Source: JAYFRL01 sp034925905 (lineage in GTDB: Bacteria > Bacillota > Clostridia > Lachnospirales > Anaerotignaceae). From it: DNA of 64,000 bases. Of this stretch, positions 1-8,054 are shown in pieces. The first letter of the stretch is position 1. Each line of letters begins with the position of its first letter. Both the position numbers and the translations under genes were made by a program. The stretch is taken from NCBI GenBank assembly GCA_034925905.1, contig JAYFRL010000017.1, positions 1 to 64,000 of the forward strand, written 5' to 3'. A model generated the notes under the pieces. The model was not told the origin of the DNA, ran no database searches, and saw nothing but the letters and a program-made list of their open reading frames with translations.

Positions 1-1600
1 GCCGGAGTATGACAGGAGCATAAAGCCCCAGTTTAAAGCACTTAGGGTGGCAGCATACTGCCGCGTCAGCACCACGCTGGAGCAGCAGGAAACCAGCTAT
101 GAAGCTCAGGTTTCCTACTATACCGAAAAAATAAAGAGCAACCCAAACTGGAAGCTTGCCGGAATCTTTGCCGATGACGGCAAAAGCGCAACTAACACTA
201 AAAAGCGCGATGACTTCAATGCCATGATCGAGGACTGTATGGCCGGAAAAATTGACATGGTCATCACCAAGTCGGTCAGCCGCTTTGCTAGAAATACAGT
301 GGACAGCCTCCAGAACATACGCAAGCTTAAGGAAAAGAACGTTGCCGTATTTTTTGAAAAAGAGGGAGTGAATACGCTGGATGGTAACGGCGAGCTTTTA
401 ATAACCATCCTGAGCAGTCAGGCGCAGGAGGAAAGCCGGAACCTCAGTGAGAATACCCGGTGGGGCTTAGTCAGACGATTTGAGAATGGCATCGTCTCGG
501 TTAACCACAATAAGTTTTTAGGCTACACCAAGGATAAGAATAATGAGCTGGTCATTGTACCGGAGGAGGCGGAGCTTGTCAGACGGATTTTCCGGCTTTA
601 CCTCGAAGGAAGCAGTATTGTGCAGATCACCAAGATATTAGAGTCGGAAGGTATCACCACCGTCACAGGTCTGGACAAATGGTGCCCCGGCACCATTAAT
701 AAAATGCTGAGCAACGAAAAATACATGGGCGACGTCCTCCAGCAGAAAACCTATACCATCGATTTCCTCACCAAAAAGCGGGTACTGAACAAAGGCATCG
801 TCCCCCAATATTACATAGAGGATGACCATGAAGCCATTATCCCTAAGGAGCTTTATTATCAGGTGCAGGAGGAAAAAGCGAGGCGGGCAAGCCTCCATAA
901 ACCCTCAGTCGCCAGAAAGGAAAAGAAGGAGAAAAGCAAATACAGCTCCAAATTCGCCTTAACCGACATTATGGTATGCAAGGAATGCGGCAAGCCATAT
1001 CGCAGGCAGATATGGTCTAAATACGGACAGAAAACTGCTGTGTGGCGGTGTGAGAACCGCCTGAAGAACGGAACAAAGAACTGTAAGCACTCGCCTACAC
1101 TCAAAGAGGATGTCCTCCATGAAGCAATAATGACCGCCATAAACAGCGTCGTGGAGAATCGCGGCGAGTTTGTCGGTGCCTTTCGCGAGAACGTAATACG
1201 AGTCATCGGCAGCTACTCTACCAAAAATGTACCCACCGAATATGACGGACAGATTGAAAAGCTGCAGGCTGAGATGCTGGCCTTGATAGAGGAAAACGCT
1301 AAGCAGGGTTCTATAACAGAGGATTTTGACGAGCAGTATCATAGGATCGCGGAGCGGATCAACGATCTGAAGCAGAAAAAGCTGGAGTTGGTGCGGGAGC
1401 AGAAAATGGCGGAGAATTTTCAGCAGAGAATTGAGGACATGGATGCCTGTCTGAAGAAAACTACCTGCGACATCGGGGAGTTTGACAACGATCTGGTCCG
1501 GAGGCTCCTGCAAAGCATCAAGGCCGTCAAAGACGATCTGATAGAGATCCAGTTCAAATCCGGAATTGTAATGAATCAGCGGGTTTCATACTTTGATTAA
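1..1600 (+). CDS. large serine recombinase, 5' end outside window
   Basis: Site-specific DNA recombinase that would excise or integrate the element carrying it. The reading frame is open to the left window edge, with no stop upstream of the GTG at 47, so the true start lies outside. The N-terminal resolvase fold begins with the RVS motif (bases 62-70), whose serine is the catalytic nucleophile, and continues through a conserved SRFARN block and a GELLITILSS block. A recombinase domain follows, then a zinc ribbon (CKEC near 977-990 and later CEN...C near 1050-1085), and a charged coiled coil at the C-terminus (about 1250-1420). This is the usual plan of large serine recombinases of clostridial mobile elements. 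Its 3' end is partly duplicated 600 bp downstream. The family call is firm; the element it serves is not known from this window. Confidence 0.93.
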   Translation, partial: PEYDRSIKPQFKALRVAAYCRVSTTLEQQETSYEAQVSYYTEKIKSNPNWKLAGIFADDGKSATNTKKRDDFNAMIEDCMAGKIDMVITKSVSRFARNTVDSLQNIRKLKEKNVAVFFEKEGVNTLDGNGELLITILSSQAQEESRNLSENTRWGLVRRFENGIVSVNHNKFLGYTKDKNNELVIVPEEAELVRRIFRLYLEGSSIVQITKILESEGITTVTGLDKWCPGTINKMLSNEKYMGDVLQQKTYTIDFLTKKRVLNKGIVPQYYIEDDHEAIIPKELYYQVQEEKARRASLHKPSVARKEKKEKSKYSSKFALTDIMVCKECGKPYRRQIWSKYGQKTAVWRCENRLKNGTKNCKHSPTLKEDVLHEAIMTAINSVVENRGEFVGAFRENVIRVIGSYSTKNVPTEYDGQIEKLQAEMLALIEENAKQGSITEDFDEQYHRIAERINDLKQKKLELVREQKMAENFQQRIEDMDACLKKTTCDIGEFDNDLVRRLLQSIKAVKDDLIEIQFKSGIVMNQRVSYFD

Positions 1601-1611
1601 TACAAGGCAGG
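1581..1611 (+). repeat. direct repeat copy A at recombinase 3' end
   Basis: This 31-bp stretch covers the last codons and stop of the recombinase (…VSYFD) and the bases after it. It matches 2181-2211 at 28 of 31 positions with an exact 600-bp offset. Confidence 0.8.
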
Positions 1612-1641
1612 GACGGCTAAAAAGTCATCCCTGTTCTTTTA
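1608..1641 (+). terminator. weak hairpin after recombinase
   Basis: CAGGGA and TCCCTG can pair around a loop of about 18 nt, followed by a T-rich run. The loop is large, so termination efficiency is uncertain. Confidence 0.35.
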
Positions 1642-1667
1642 TAAAAAAATAAAGGAGGGAATGGAAC

Positions 1668-2156
1668 ATGCTAAATGAGCCTAATAAGGTTGAACGGCTT
1701 AAGGATATGTATCCTAAAGGAACACGAATTCGATTAGCTGCAATGTCCGGAGAACCGGATATGGCTCCAGGGCTGATGGGGACAGTGGATTTTGTAGATG
1801 ACATCGGTCAGCTTCAGATGACCTGGGACAATGGCAGAACCCTTGCTCTTGTTCCTGGTGAGGACAGCTTCTCTGCTGTCTCACAGACAGAGCTGATACA
1901 GGCACTGACTGAAAAGCCGGATGCTCCGCTCATCGGAGCCAACGGAAACATCTTCAATTTGGCGGGGATTGCCTCACGCACATTAAAAGCGGCAGGCATG
2001 AGGGGGCAGGCTAATCAAATGTATCAAAGGATCACTGCTTCCGGTAGCTACGAGGAAGCACTGAATATCATCGGTGAATACGTCAATTTCGCTGAGGTAG
2101 ATCAGCCGGAGCAATCGAGTGGTGTGGATGAGCAATTCGGCATGAGAATGGAATGA
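1668..2156 (+). CDS. DUF4314-domain accessory protein
   Basis: A 162-residue protein of unknown function. Residues about 8-70 carry the DUF4314 signature: PKGTRIRL, a VDDIGQLQ block and WDNGRTLALVPG. The same block opens the protein at 18692-19417. DUF4314 genes are common in accessory regions of clostridial integrative conjugative elements; no activity is established for them. The remainder is helical with no recognised domain, and it ends in FGMRME, resembling tails of several other proteins in this region. The ATG at 1668 has an AAAGGAGGG site about 9 nt upstream. The gene lies between two copies of a recombinase 3'-end repeat. Confidence 0.8.
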   Translation: MLNEPNKVERLKDMYPKGTRIRLAAMSGEPDMAPGLMGTVDFVDDIGQLQMTWDNGRTLALVPGEDSFSAVSQTELIQALTEKPDAPLIGANGNIFNLAGIASRTLKAAGMRGQANQMYQRITASGSYEEALNIIGEYVNFAEVDQPEQSSGVDEQFGMRME

Positions 2157-2211
2157 GGGATGAATAGGTGGTGAGTCGGTGGGTCTCATACTTTGATTAG
2201 CACAAGGCAGG
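2157..2211 (+). pseudogene. remnant of a second recombinase 3' end (repeat copy B)
   Basis: Bases 2171-2200 read VSRWVSYFD and a stop, matching the VSYFD end of the recombinase that stops at 1600. The bases after the stop are also conserved (2181-2211 against 1581-1611, 28/31). No upstream recombinase sequence remains: the DUF4314 stop codon lies only about 25 bp away. This is the left limit of the A+T-richer defence block, so it may mark a recombination junction. Confidence 0.6.
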
Positions 2212-2238
2212 AAAGATGAAAGATTGATAAAGTTATAC

Positions 2239-2267
2239 TTGCATTGCTTCGCAGTTGCGAATATAAT
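2239..2267 (+). promoter_or_regulatory. promoter with palindromic operator for the defence operon
   Basis: A -35 box TTGCAT (2239-2244) and -10 box TATAAT (2262-2267) are separated by 17 nt. The spacer contains a dyad, TTCGCA-GT-TGCGAA (2248-2261), that abuts the -10 box. A protein bound there would block RNA polymerase. The next gene encodes a small HTH protein, as expected for a controller of a restriction-modification operon. The dyad and boxes are seen; the regulator assignment is inference. Confidence 0.6.
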
Positions 2268-2303
2268 TATCTTGTATAAATGTATTCTTTAGGAGTCGAT
2301 GCT

Positions 2304-2504
2304 ATGGAATTTATGACAGCTAAAGAAGCTGCGGAAAAATGGGGAATTACTCCTCGGCGTGTGCAAGTCCTATGTGCAGAAGGTCGTATACCTGGTGCCT
2401 GGCGATTAGGTAATGCTTGGGCAATACCCATAAATTCTGAAAAGCCTCGTGATGGACGTACACTGCATAAAAATAGTATAGATAAAGGAGGGGAAATTGT
2501 CTGA
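2304..2504 (+). CDS. small HTH (MerR/excisionase-like) protein, putative controller
   Basis: A 66-residue DNA-binding protein. The helix-turn-helix lies at about residues 4-40 (TAKEAAEKWGITPRRVQ, then a GRIPGAWRLG wing), like excisionase or MerR-type winged helices. The ATG at 2304 is preferred over one at 2280 because AGGAG lies 8 nt upstream of it. Its stop codon overlaps the start of the methyltransferase (TGATG), so the two are translationally coupled. It sits directly behind a promoter with a dyad in the spacer. The inferred role is transcriptional control of the downstream restriction-modification genes; an excisionase role is the alternative. Confidence 0.7.
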   Translation: MEFMTAKEAAEKWGITPRRVQVLCAEGRIPGAWRLGNAWAIPINSEKPRDGRTLHKNSIDKGGEIV

Positions 2505-3487
2505 TGCGTTCAATTGAAATTTGTGCCGGTGCTGGCGGTCAAGCGTTAGGATTAGAACAGGCTGGATTTAATCATGTTGTTTTAGTGGAAATAGAAAAGG
2601 CAGCTTGTGAAACCTTAAGGACAAACCGCCCCAAATGGAAGGTATTAGAAGGTGATGTTCGAGAGTTTAAAGCAAACGATTATGAAAATATAGATTTGGT
2701 TGCAGGAGGTGTCCCCTGTCCTCCGTTTTCTGTTGCGGGCAAGCAATTAGGCAATGAGGATGACCGAGACTTATTCCCGGAGGCTCTCCGAATTGTGCGA
2801 GAATGTAATCCCAAAGCAGTGATGCTGGAAAATGTTCGGGGACTATTTAATCCTAAATTTAGCGATTATCGTAATCATATAAAGGAAGAATTAGAACAGA
2901 TGGGCTACATATGCTTCTGGGAATTGGTGCAGGCAAATCACTACGGTGTTCCTCAGTTAAGGCCAAGAACCATACTCGTCGCACTAAAAGAGAAATATGC
3001 AGGTTACTTTACATGGCCTTTAGGTGTCGTTGCTCCACCCCCTACTGTAGGGCAGGCACTTTATCAGGAGATGGCCAGTAATGGATGGGAAGGTGCAAGG
3101 GGATGGGCTGAACGTGCAAATGATATAGCACCTACCATTGTTGGCGGAAGCAAAAAACATGGAGGCGCAGATTTAGGGCCTACACGTTCAAAACTTGCCT
3201 GGTCTAAACTTGGTGTAAATGGTCATGGGCTTGATGAAATACCTCCTCCAAAAGGGTTCACAGGTATGCCCAAATTAACAGTGAAAATGGCAGCCTTAAT
3301 TCAGGGGTTCCCTCCTGAGTGGGTTTTTGTTGGGAAGAAAACGCCTGCATACCGACAAGTTGGGAATGCGTTCCCTCCGCCTGTTGCTAAAGCAATAGGT
3401 AAAGCTATAAAGAAAGCTCTATTGCAAGGTGACAAAGAAATTAATTTGGAGGAATGCGTATATGAAGAATCCCGGAGCGCGCGATAA
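2504..3487 (+). CDS. DNA (cytosine-5-)-methyltransferase
   Basis: Transfers a methyl group from S-adenosylmethionine to C5 of cytosine in a specific site, protecting DNA from the partner nuclease. Motif I (CAGAGGQALGLEQAGF) is near the N-terminus, the catalytic PCPPFS loop of motif IV is at about residues 72-77, ENV of motif VI at about 109-111, and the QVGNAFPPPVA motif X is at the C-terminus. At 327 residues it has normal length for a type II C5 enzyme. Its 3' end overlaps the HNH endonuclease gene by 26 bp, which supports a two-gene type II system. Recognition sequence cannot be read from the protein. Confidence 0.93.
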   Translation: MRSIEICAGAGGQALGLEQAGFNHVVLVEIEKAACETLRTNRPKWKVLEGDVREFKANDYENIDLVAGGVPCPPFSVAGKQLGNEDDRDLFPEALRIVRECNPKAVMLENVRGLFNPKFSDYRNHIKEELEQMGYICFWELVQANHYGVPQLRPRTILVALKEKYAGYFTWPLGVVAPPPTVGQALYQEMASNGWEGARGWAERANDIAPTIVGGSKKHGGADLGPTRSKLAWSKLGVNGHGLDEIPPPKGFTGMPKLTVKMAALIQGFPPEWVFVGKKTPAYRQVGNAFPPPVAKAIGKAIKKALLQGDKEINLEECVYEESRSAR

Positions 3488-4058
3488 ACTGCGTAAGTAT
3501 TTTTTAGATCATCTTGGTGAGGTATTAGATTCGGATACATTAAGAGAAGTTGCTGGAATCAGTGAATGGGCTCGTCGTGTTCGTGAGCTTCGCAACGAAG
3601 AAGGCTATCAAATTTTAACTCACCATGACCGTTCTGATCTTAAACCTGGTCAATATATTCTTGAAAACCCTAAACCGCAGCCAGCATTTGCACGGGAAAT
3701 CAGTAAGGAAACCCGTGCTTATGTGCTTGACCGTAATGGTTTTACATGCCAGATGTGTGGAGCTGTTGCAGGTGAACCTCATCCATATGACCCAACGAGA
3801 AAAACCCGGTTACATATCGGACATATAATTGACAAAAGCATGGGCGGGACTGACGATCCCGCTAATCTTCGTGCTATTTGCAGTGTTTGCAATGAAGGTG
3901 CCTCTAATTTGACATTGGACAGGCCTTCTTATGAGAAATTGCTGATACAAATCAGGAGAGCGACAGGTGCCGATCAGATTAGAGCATTGGAATGGTTGGT
4001 GAAAAAGTTCCCTGATCAGACACAAAGGTTGGTAAAGAATGAAAACGATAATAATTGA
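3462..4058 (+). CDS. HNH endonuclease, probable type II restriction enzyme
   Basis: Likely cleaves unmethylated DNA as the partner of the overlapping C5 methyltransferase. The N-terminal part (about residues 1-75) is a winged-helix-like region. The HNH zinc-finger nuclease follows: CQMCG, then LHIGHIIDKSMGGTDD, then CSVCNEG, giving two CxxC pairs and the catalytic His. The start at 3462 is chosen because GGAGG (3448-3452) lies 9 nt upstream; an in-frame ATG at 3429 has no site. The protein is 198 residues. HNH-type restriction enzymes next to C5 methyltransferases are well known; an accessory nicking role is possible but less likely here. Confidence 0.82.
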   Translation: MKNPGARDKLRKYFLDHLGEVLDSDTLREVAGISEWARRVRELRNEEGYQILTHHDRSDLKPGQYILENPKPQPAFAREISKETRAYVLDRNGFTCQMCGAVAGEPHPYDPTRKTRLHIGHIIDKSMGGTDDPANLRAICSVCNEGASNLTLDRPSYEKLLIQIRRATGADQIRALEWLVKKFPDQTQRLVKNENDNN

Positions 4059-4110
4059 AGGAAAGCTATAGAAATATACCTTAAATATTAGCATTTAGGC
4101 GGTGACTATC

Positions 4111-5160
4111 TTGGATGTGAGAAATGCTTACAATTCAATACCGCATGATCTATCTGGGGCGGCGAGTAAAAATCGTTTCCGCCTTGAAATGCTATGGGGA
4201 ATTAGCAAAATGTTCGACTTATATGATAAGCCAGACTTTTGTGTTGTGTTTGATTATAAATGCGACGTTGAAATACATTTTAAGGATTCCTTGGAGTTTT
4301 ATCAAATAAAAACTCATAAAGTCCAGAAACCGTATAAGTTTACCGTTATTTCAAAGCCGGACAAAAATACTGGTAAATCTATTATAGGAAGATTATATCT
4401 ACTGAAAAATATATCCGACAAACACGTCAATATGAAGGTTGCGCTGGTGTCAAATGCTTTCTTTCAAATCGAAAAGAAAGTTTATTCTGACGTGGAAACT
4501 CTAAAGTTTTCCGATTTGGATGATGCCACACAAAAAAAGATATGTACCGCCCTTAAATCAGAATTACAGCAAGATGAAGTAGATATATCTAATGTCCATT
4601 ACATATATACCTCAATGAATTTGTTGGAACCAGAGAATGATATAAAAGGAAAAATCACAGGGTGCTTTGAAAAAATCAAAGATTGCGAGCCGATTAAGCC
4701 TAATGCACTGTATAGGCTAATTCGAGACACCGTTGATGCAAAGGCTTGCTATGAATTGAGATCGGACGACTACGATGAGCTTATTGCGAACAAAGGTATA
4801 ACCAAAGCCCAGCTAGATATGATGCTGGATCATTATGTTGACAATACAGACAACGGAGTAAAGCAAACACAGGAATACATAGAGGAAAAATATTCCACAA
4901 AAAAACGGAAAAAGTTAAAAACCGCACTTGTTCATATTTTAGAAGCGTCAGTAAAGTCAAATGAACTAAAAGGCAAAGAAAAAGAGATTTCATCATATAT
5001 TGATAACAATATTGAGGATCTGCCGGATGACTTTGAAGGTATTATAGATGCCTTGGTTCAGAATTTTAGCAATTCTTTTTCAATCGAATATACTCAGGAA
5101 CAGATTTATGTGTTCCTGATATTGGTCTTAAAGCGATGGGAGGATGGGAAAAATGCGTAA
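4111..5160 (+). CDS. DUF4297-family (Cap4-like) nuclease
   Basis: A 349-residue protein whose first 70 residues show the DUF4297 pattern: an LSGAASKNRF block, then DVEIHF and FYQIKTH. The Asp and the Gln-x-Lys form a PD-(D/E)XK nuclease core. DUF4297 domains act as DNA-degrading effectors in CBASS (Cap4) and in Lamassu-type systems. The rest is helical with no recognised sensor. A TTG at 4111 is preferred over a GTG at 4102, because the latter lies inside the AGGCGGTGA ribosome site. The gene overlaps the SMC-like ATPase gene by 8 bp, so the pair is probably one effector-sensor module. No cGAS-like gene is nearby, which argues against CBASS. Confidence 0.72.
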   Translation: MDVRNAYNSIPHDLSGAASKNRFRLEMLWGISKMFDLYDKPDFCVVFDYKCDVEIHFKDSLEFYQIKTHKVQKPYKFTVISKPDKNTGKSIIGRLYLLKNISDKHVNMKVALVSNAFFQIEKKVYSDVETLKFSDLDDATQKKICTALKSELQQDEVDISNVHYIYTSMNLLEPENDIKGKITGCFEKIKDCEPIKPNALYRLIRDTVDAKACYELRSDDYDELIANKGITKAQLDMMLDHYVDNTDNGVKQTQEYIEEKYSTKKRKKLKTALVHILEASVKSNELKGKEKEISSYIDNNIEDLPDDFEGIIDALVQNFSNSFSIEYTQEQIYVFLILVLKRWEDGKNA

Positions 5161-6841
5161 AATGGTTTTCAGGAAATTATACATCTTCTCCAGCTCTGAG
5201 AAGAAGGCAAAAGTCGTTGAATTTGCAGCTGGCAAAAACATTATCACATCGAGTCCTATTGATGGGACTGATCGTGGCAAGTCAGTTATTATGAAGTCTC
5301 TTTATCATGCCCTTGGTGCGGATTGCTACTTTGACGACAAGTGGCAAGACGATGACAAAGCATATATTATCAACTTTTCGATTGCAAATGAAGAATACTA
5401 TATCTTCAGGTGTAACCGCCTTTTTAAGGTGTTTGACAGTAAAAAACGTCTCCTGTTCAAAACGATAGACAGGCGTGAATTGGCTGCATCATTGGATGCC
5501 ATTTTCGATTTTGCGGTCAAACTTCCCAATAGGACTGACGATAAGTTGGAGATAACGCCTCCTGCATATAACTATTTGCTATATTTTATTGACCAGGATA
5601 AGCTGGATGGCTCCAATTTTGCATCGTTTGAGAAACTTGCACAATACCCTAACTATAAGGAAAATGTCCTTTTTTATCATTTTGGGGCCTTTGATGATAC
5701 CTATTATGAAATCATGCGTAAACTGGAGTCTCTTAGGGACGAAATCGCTCACTTACAGAAGGAAAAGGAACTGTCTGAATCTATGCTTGAAAAAGTCTTT
5801 GTAAGCATTAAGGACGTTTCCTATTCAAAGAGTATAGAACTATTACGCCATGATATAGAAAGGTCAAAGCAAAAGTATTCTTCAATTGCTAAAACGCTTA
5901 GTGAAACAAGGACGAAACTTATTGAACTTAGAAATGAAAAAGATGAGCTGCAAAGAAGTTTGCATTCTCTTGAACATCTTGGAAAATTGAATGAAAATCA
6001 TATTTCATCTTTGCTAATACATAGATGTCCTTTGTGTGACTCAGAGGTTGCTGATACGCTCAACTTGAGAATTATGAAATACAATACTAACGATGACATT
6101 ATTTTACTCAGTAGTGATCTACAGATTTCAATCAGTCAGACAGATAAAAAAATAGCTCAGTTGGAAGCTGAATACAAAGATGTGCTTTCAAAATTAAGTG
6201 CCTATGAAGAATCGCTGGGCAGTAAAACAGCAGAGGTCAATGATGTTCTGAAGCATCAGGGCCTGATTGAAGTCCGTGATAGCATTACATCAGATCTGAT
6301 GACTGCAAAACAAGCCATTGAAGAGAAAGAGGCATCTGAGAAGGAACTGAAAAAGAATATTCGCTTGTATAATGACCGTAAAAAAGAAATAAACCAAAGG
6401 TACTATGAGCTGATGCTTGCTGATAAAATCAAGTTTGGACTCGAAGAAATAGATGCCAAAGGGTTTGAGAAAATAACTAATTCGTTTTCTGCCGGTGGAA
6501 GCAACAAACCAATTTCAACAGTCATATGGTACACTAATCTGATTAAGCTAAAAAATCAGTTTAATCCTAATGCAATTAATTTCCCTGTTGTTTTTGACAG
6601 TCCCAATAATGCTGAAACTGATAAAACCAAGAGAGTTCGGGTATATGAGTACCTGGCCAAAAACATCGACGATAAAAACCAGCTCATCTTATCAGGGATA
6701 GGATTTAATACTGATGATTTTGATGGAGTACAGTTTGATAAAGTGATTTATCTCGATAATGCAAAATACGAGCTGCTCAGTGAAGAGGATTATACAAATA
6801 ACAGCCAGATACTGATTGAATTATCAAAAATAAGCGACTGA
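5153..6841 (+). CDS. SMC/Rad50-like ATPase with zinc hook
   Basis: A 562-residue ABC-type ATPase of the SMC/Rad50 class. A P-loop-like DGTDRGKS lies at about residues 37-44, with Asp where the first Gly is expected. Long coiled coils flank a CPLC zinc-hook motif (about 292-295), and an incomplete second CxxC is not obvious. A degenerate signature SAGGSNKP is at about 445 and a Walker-B-like FPVVFDSP at about 477-484. Such proteins sense DNA ends or structures in Lamassu and ABC-three-component systems. ATG 5153 is chosen because GGGAGG directly abuts ATG 5144. The overlap with the DUF4297 nuclease gene suggests they act together; no separate small middle component was found. Confidence 0.75.
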   Translation: MRKMVFRKLYIFSSSEKKAKVVEFAAGKNIITSSPIDGTDRGKSVIMKSLYHALGADCYFDDKWQDDDKAYIINFSIANEEYYIFRCNRLFKVFDSKKRLLFKTIDRRELAASLDAIFDFAVKLPNRTDDKLEITPPAYNYLLYFIDQDKLDGSNFASFEKLAQYPNYKENVLFYHFGAFDDTYYEIMRKLESLRDEIAHLQKEKELSESMLEKVFVSIKDVSYSKSIELLRHDIERSKQKYSSIAKTLSETRTKLIELRNEKDELQRSLHSLEHLGKLNENHISSLLIHRCPLCDSEVADTLNLRIMKYNTNDDIILLSSDLQISISQTDKKIAQLEAEYKDVLSKLSAYEESLGSKTAEVNDVLKHQGLIEVRDSITSDLMTAKQAIEEKEASEKELKKNIRLYNDRKKEINQRYYELMLADKIKFGLEEIDAKGFEKITNSFSAGGSNKPISTVIWYTNLIKLKNQFNPNAINFPVVFDSPNNAETDKTKRVRVYEYLAKNIDDKNQLILSGIGFNTDDFDGVQFDKVIYLDNAKYELLSEEDYTNNSQILIELSKISD

Positions 6842-6878
6842 TTTAAAGGCAGGAGTGGTAATAGAGAGGGGGTATACC

Positions 6879-8036
6879 GTGTCATTCCTTGATTTTTTCA
6901 GAAGAAAACCAAAATCAGTTCAAAACAAAAAGTCATTTTTGCAGAACAAAGTGACGACTGCAGATGTAAAACAGCCCAAAGCAAATATATCGTCATTTAT
7001 AAAGGTGACAACGGAAATTATACCCTCTGTGGCAGAAGAAATTGTTCAGGCTGAAAAGAGAATCCAAAACGCTATCGCCAGCAAGCACGGACTATATCCT
7101 CATGAGGTACTGGTTCTTGATTATGCCAGTTCGTATTATACGGAAGGCAATTCTTTTCAAGGCTTTTGGTGGTACAGGTATGGTGTGAGGGATGTTGATA
7201 AATGCCTTCATTCGCTGCTTGATCGGGGTTTCCTACAAGTTGGAAACCTGCAGAGTGCTATTGGAAAAGAAACCGTAGCAGTCCTTAAGGAAGAATTGAA
7301 AAAATACGGGCTTAAAATGAGCGGCAAAAAAGATGAATTGGTGCAGCGTCTGATGGCAGAGGTATCCCATGATGAACTTAACTCCCGTTTTGCGAAAAGA
7401 ACCTACCAATTAACTGAACTCGGAAAGCAAGCACTTGAAGAAGAAGACTATGTACCATACATACACCGGCATGCTCTTGAAGATCTGGATATATGGTCGC
7501 TAAACCGAATAATACATGAACCGCCCTACATGCCATATCGAGATAAAATATGGGGTTATCTAAATAAGCGTAGTATGGAACACTTTGCAGCCGGTAACTT
7601 TGGCCTATATAGAAACTGCCGATATCATATGTATGATTTTCTGATGGAAGAAAAGAAGATAAATGATGCTCTGGGCATGATATCAGAAGTGGTGTTTTAT
7701 GATTTGAGCAGCCTTGGTAACAACTACGATCCACAGTATCTGGACATTTTTGCTGAACATTTTTTCCCTTACAAAGATTCCACAGTTACAATGGCGCCTG
7801 GTATCACAAGTGCGGTTATCCATTGCCAAGAAGAACTAAATCTTTCGGACGAAGATCTTAAAACAATAATGCTTGACCGCATGAACCACTTGAGCGCACC
7901 CTTACATCTTTTTAAGCCTGAAGAATGTGTAGATATAGTATTAATGGAAAGTCGTGAGGATATTGACGGATTGACAAAGATATATGCCAAGGCAAAGCGG
8001 CGATTCAAGCAGCGGTTTCCTGGCATTAAGTGCTAA
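6879..8036 (+). CDS. SAP-domain protein of unknown function
   Basis: A 385-residue protein. A SAP-type helix-extended loop-helix lies at about residues 133-162 (LKEELKKYGLKMSGKKDELVQRL), a fold that usually binds DNA. The flanking regions are helical and rich in Tyr and His, with no catalytic motif recognised. It follows the SMC-like ATPase by 37 bp and precedes the Qat genes by 18 bp on the same strand. The GTG at 6879 has a purine-rich GAGAGGGGG site 6 nt upstream, better placed than the GTG at 6855. It could be a third member of the DUF4297/SMC module or stand alone; the sequence does not decide. Confidence 0.6.
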   Translation: MSFLDFFRRKPKSVQNKKSFLQNKVTTADVKQPKANISSFIKVTTEIIPSVAEEIVQAEKRIQNAIASKHGLYPHEVLVLDYASSYYTEGNSFQGFWWYRYGVRDVDKCLHSLLDRGFLQVGNLQSAIGKETVAVLKEELKKYGLKMSGKKDELVQRLMAEVSHDELNSRFAKRTYQLTELGKQALEEEDYVPYIHRHALEDLDIWSLNRIIHEPPYMPYRDKIWGYLNKRSMEHFAAGNFGLYRNCRYHMYDFLMEEKKINDALGMISEVVFYDLSSLGNNYDPQYLDIFAEHFFPYKDSTVTMAPGITSAVIHCQEELNLSDEDLKTIMLDRMNHLSAPLHLFKPEECVDIVLMESREDIDGLTKIYAKAKRRFKQRFPGIKC

Positions 8037-8054
8037 GGTGTTGGGGGTATTAGT

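Noticed and set aside
959..1513. Antisense open frame (184 codons) within the recombinase gene
   Set aside because: The + strand frame has clear recombinase and zinc-ribbon motifs; the antisense product has low-complexity Leu-rich sequence only.
4102..6841. DUF4297 gene considered as a CBASS effector
   Set aside because: No cGAS/DncV-like nucleotidyltransferase or Cap2/Cap3 gene lies nearby; the overlapping SMC-like ATPase points to a Lamassu-like arrangement.
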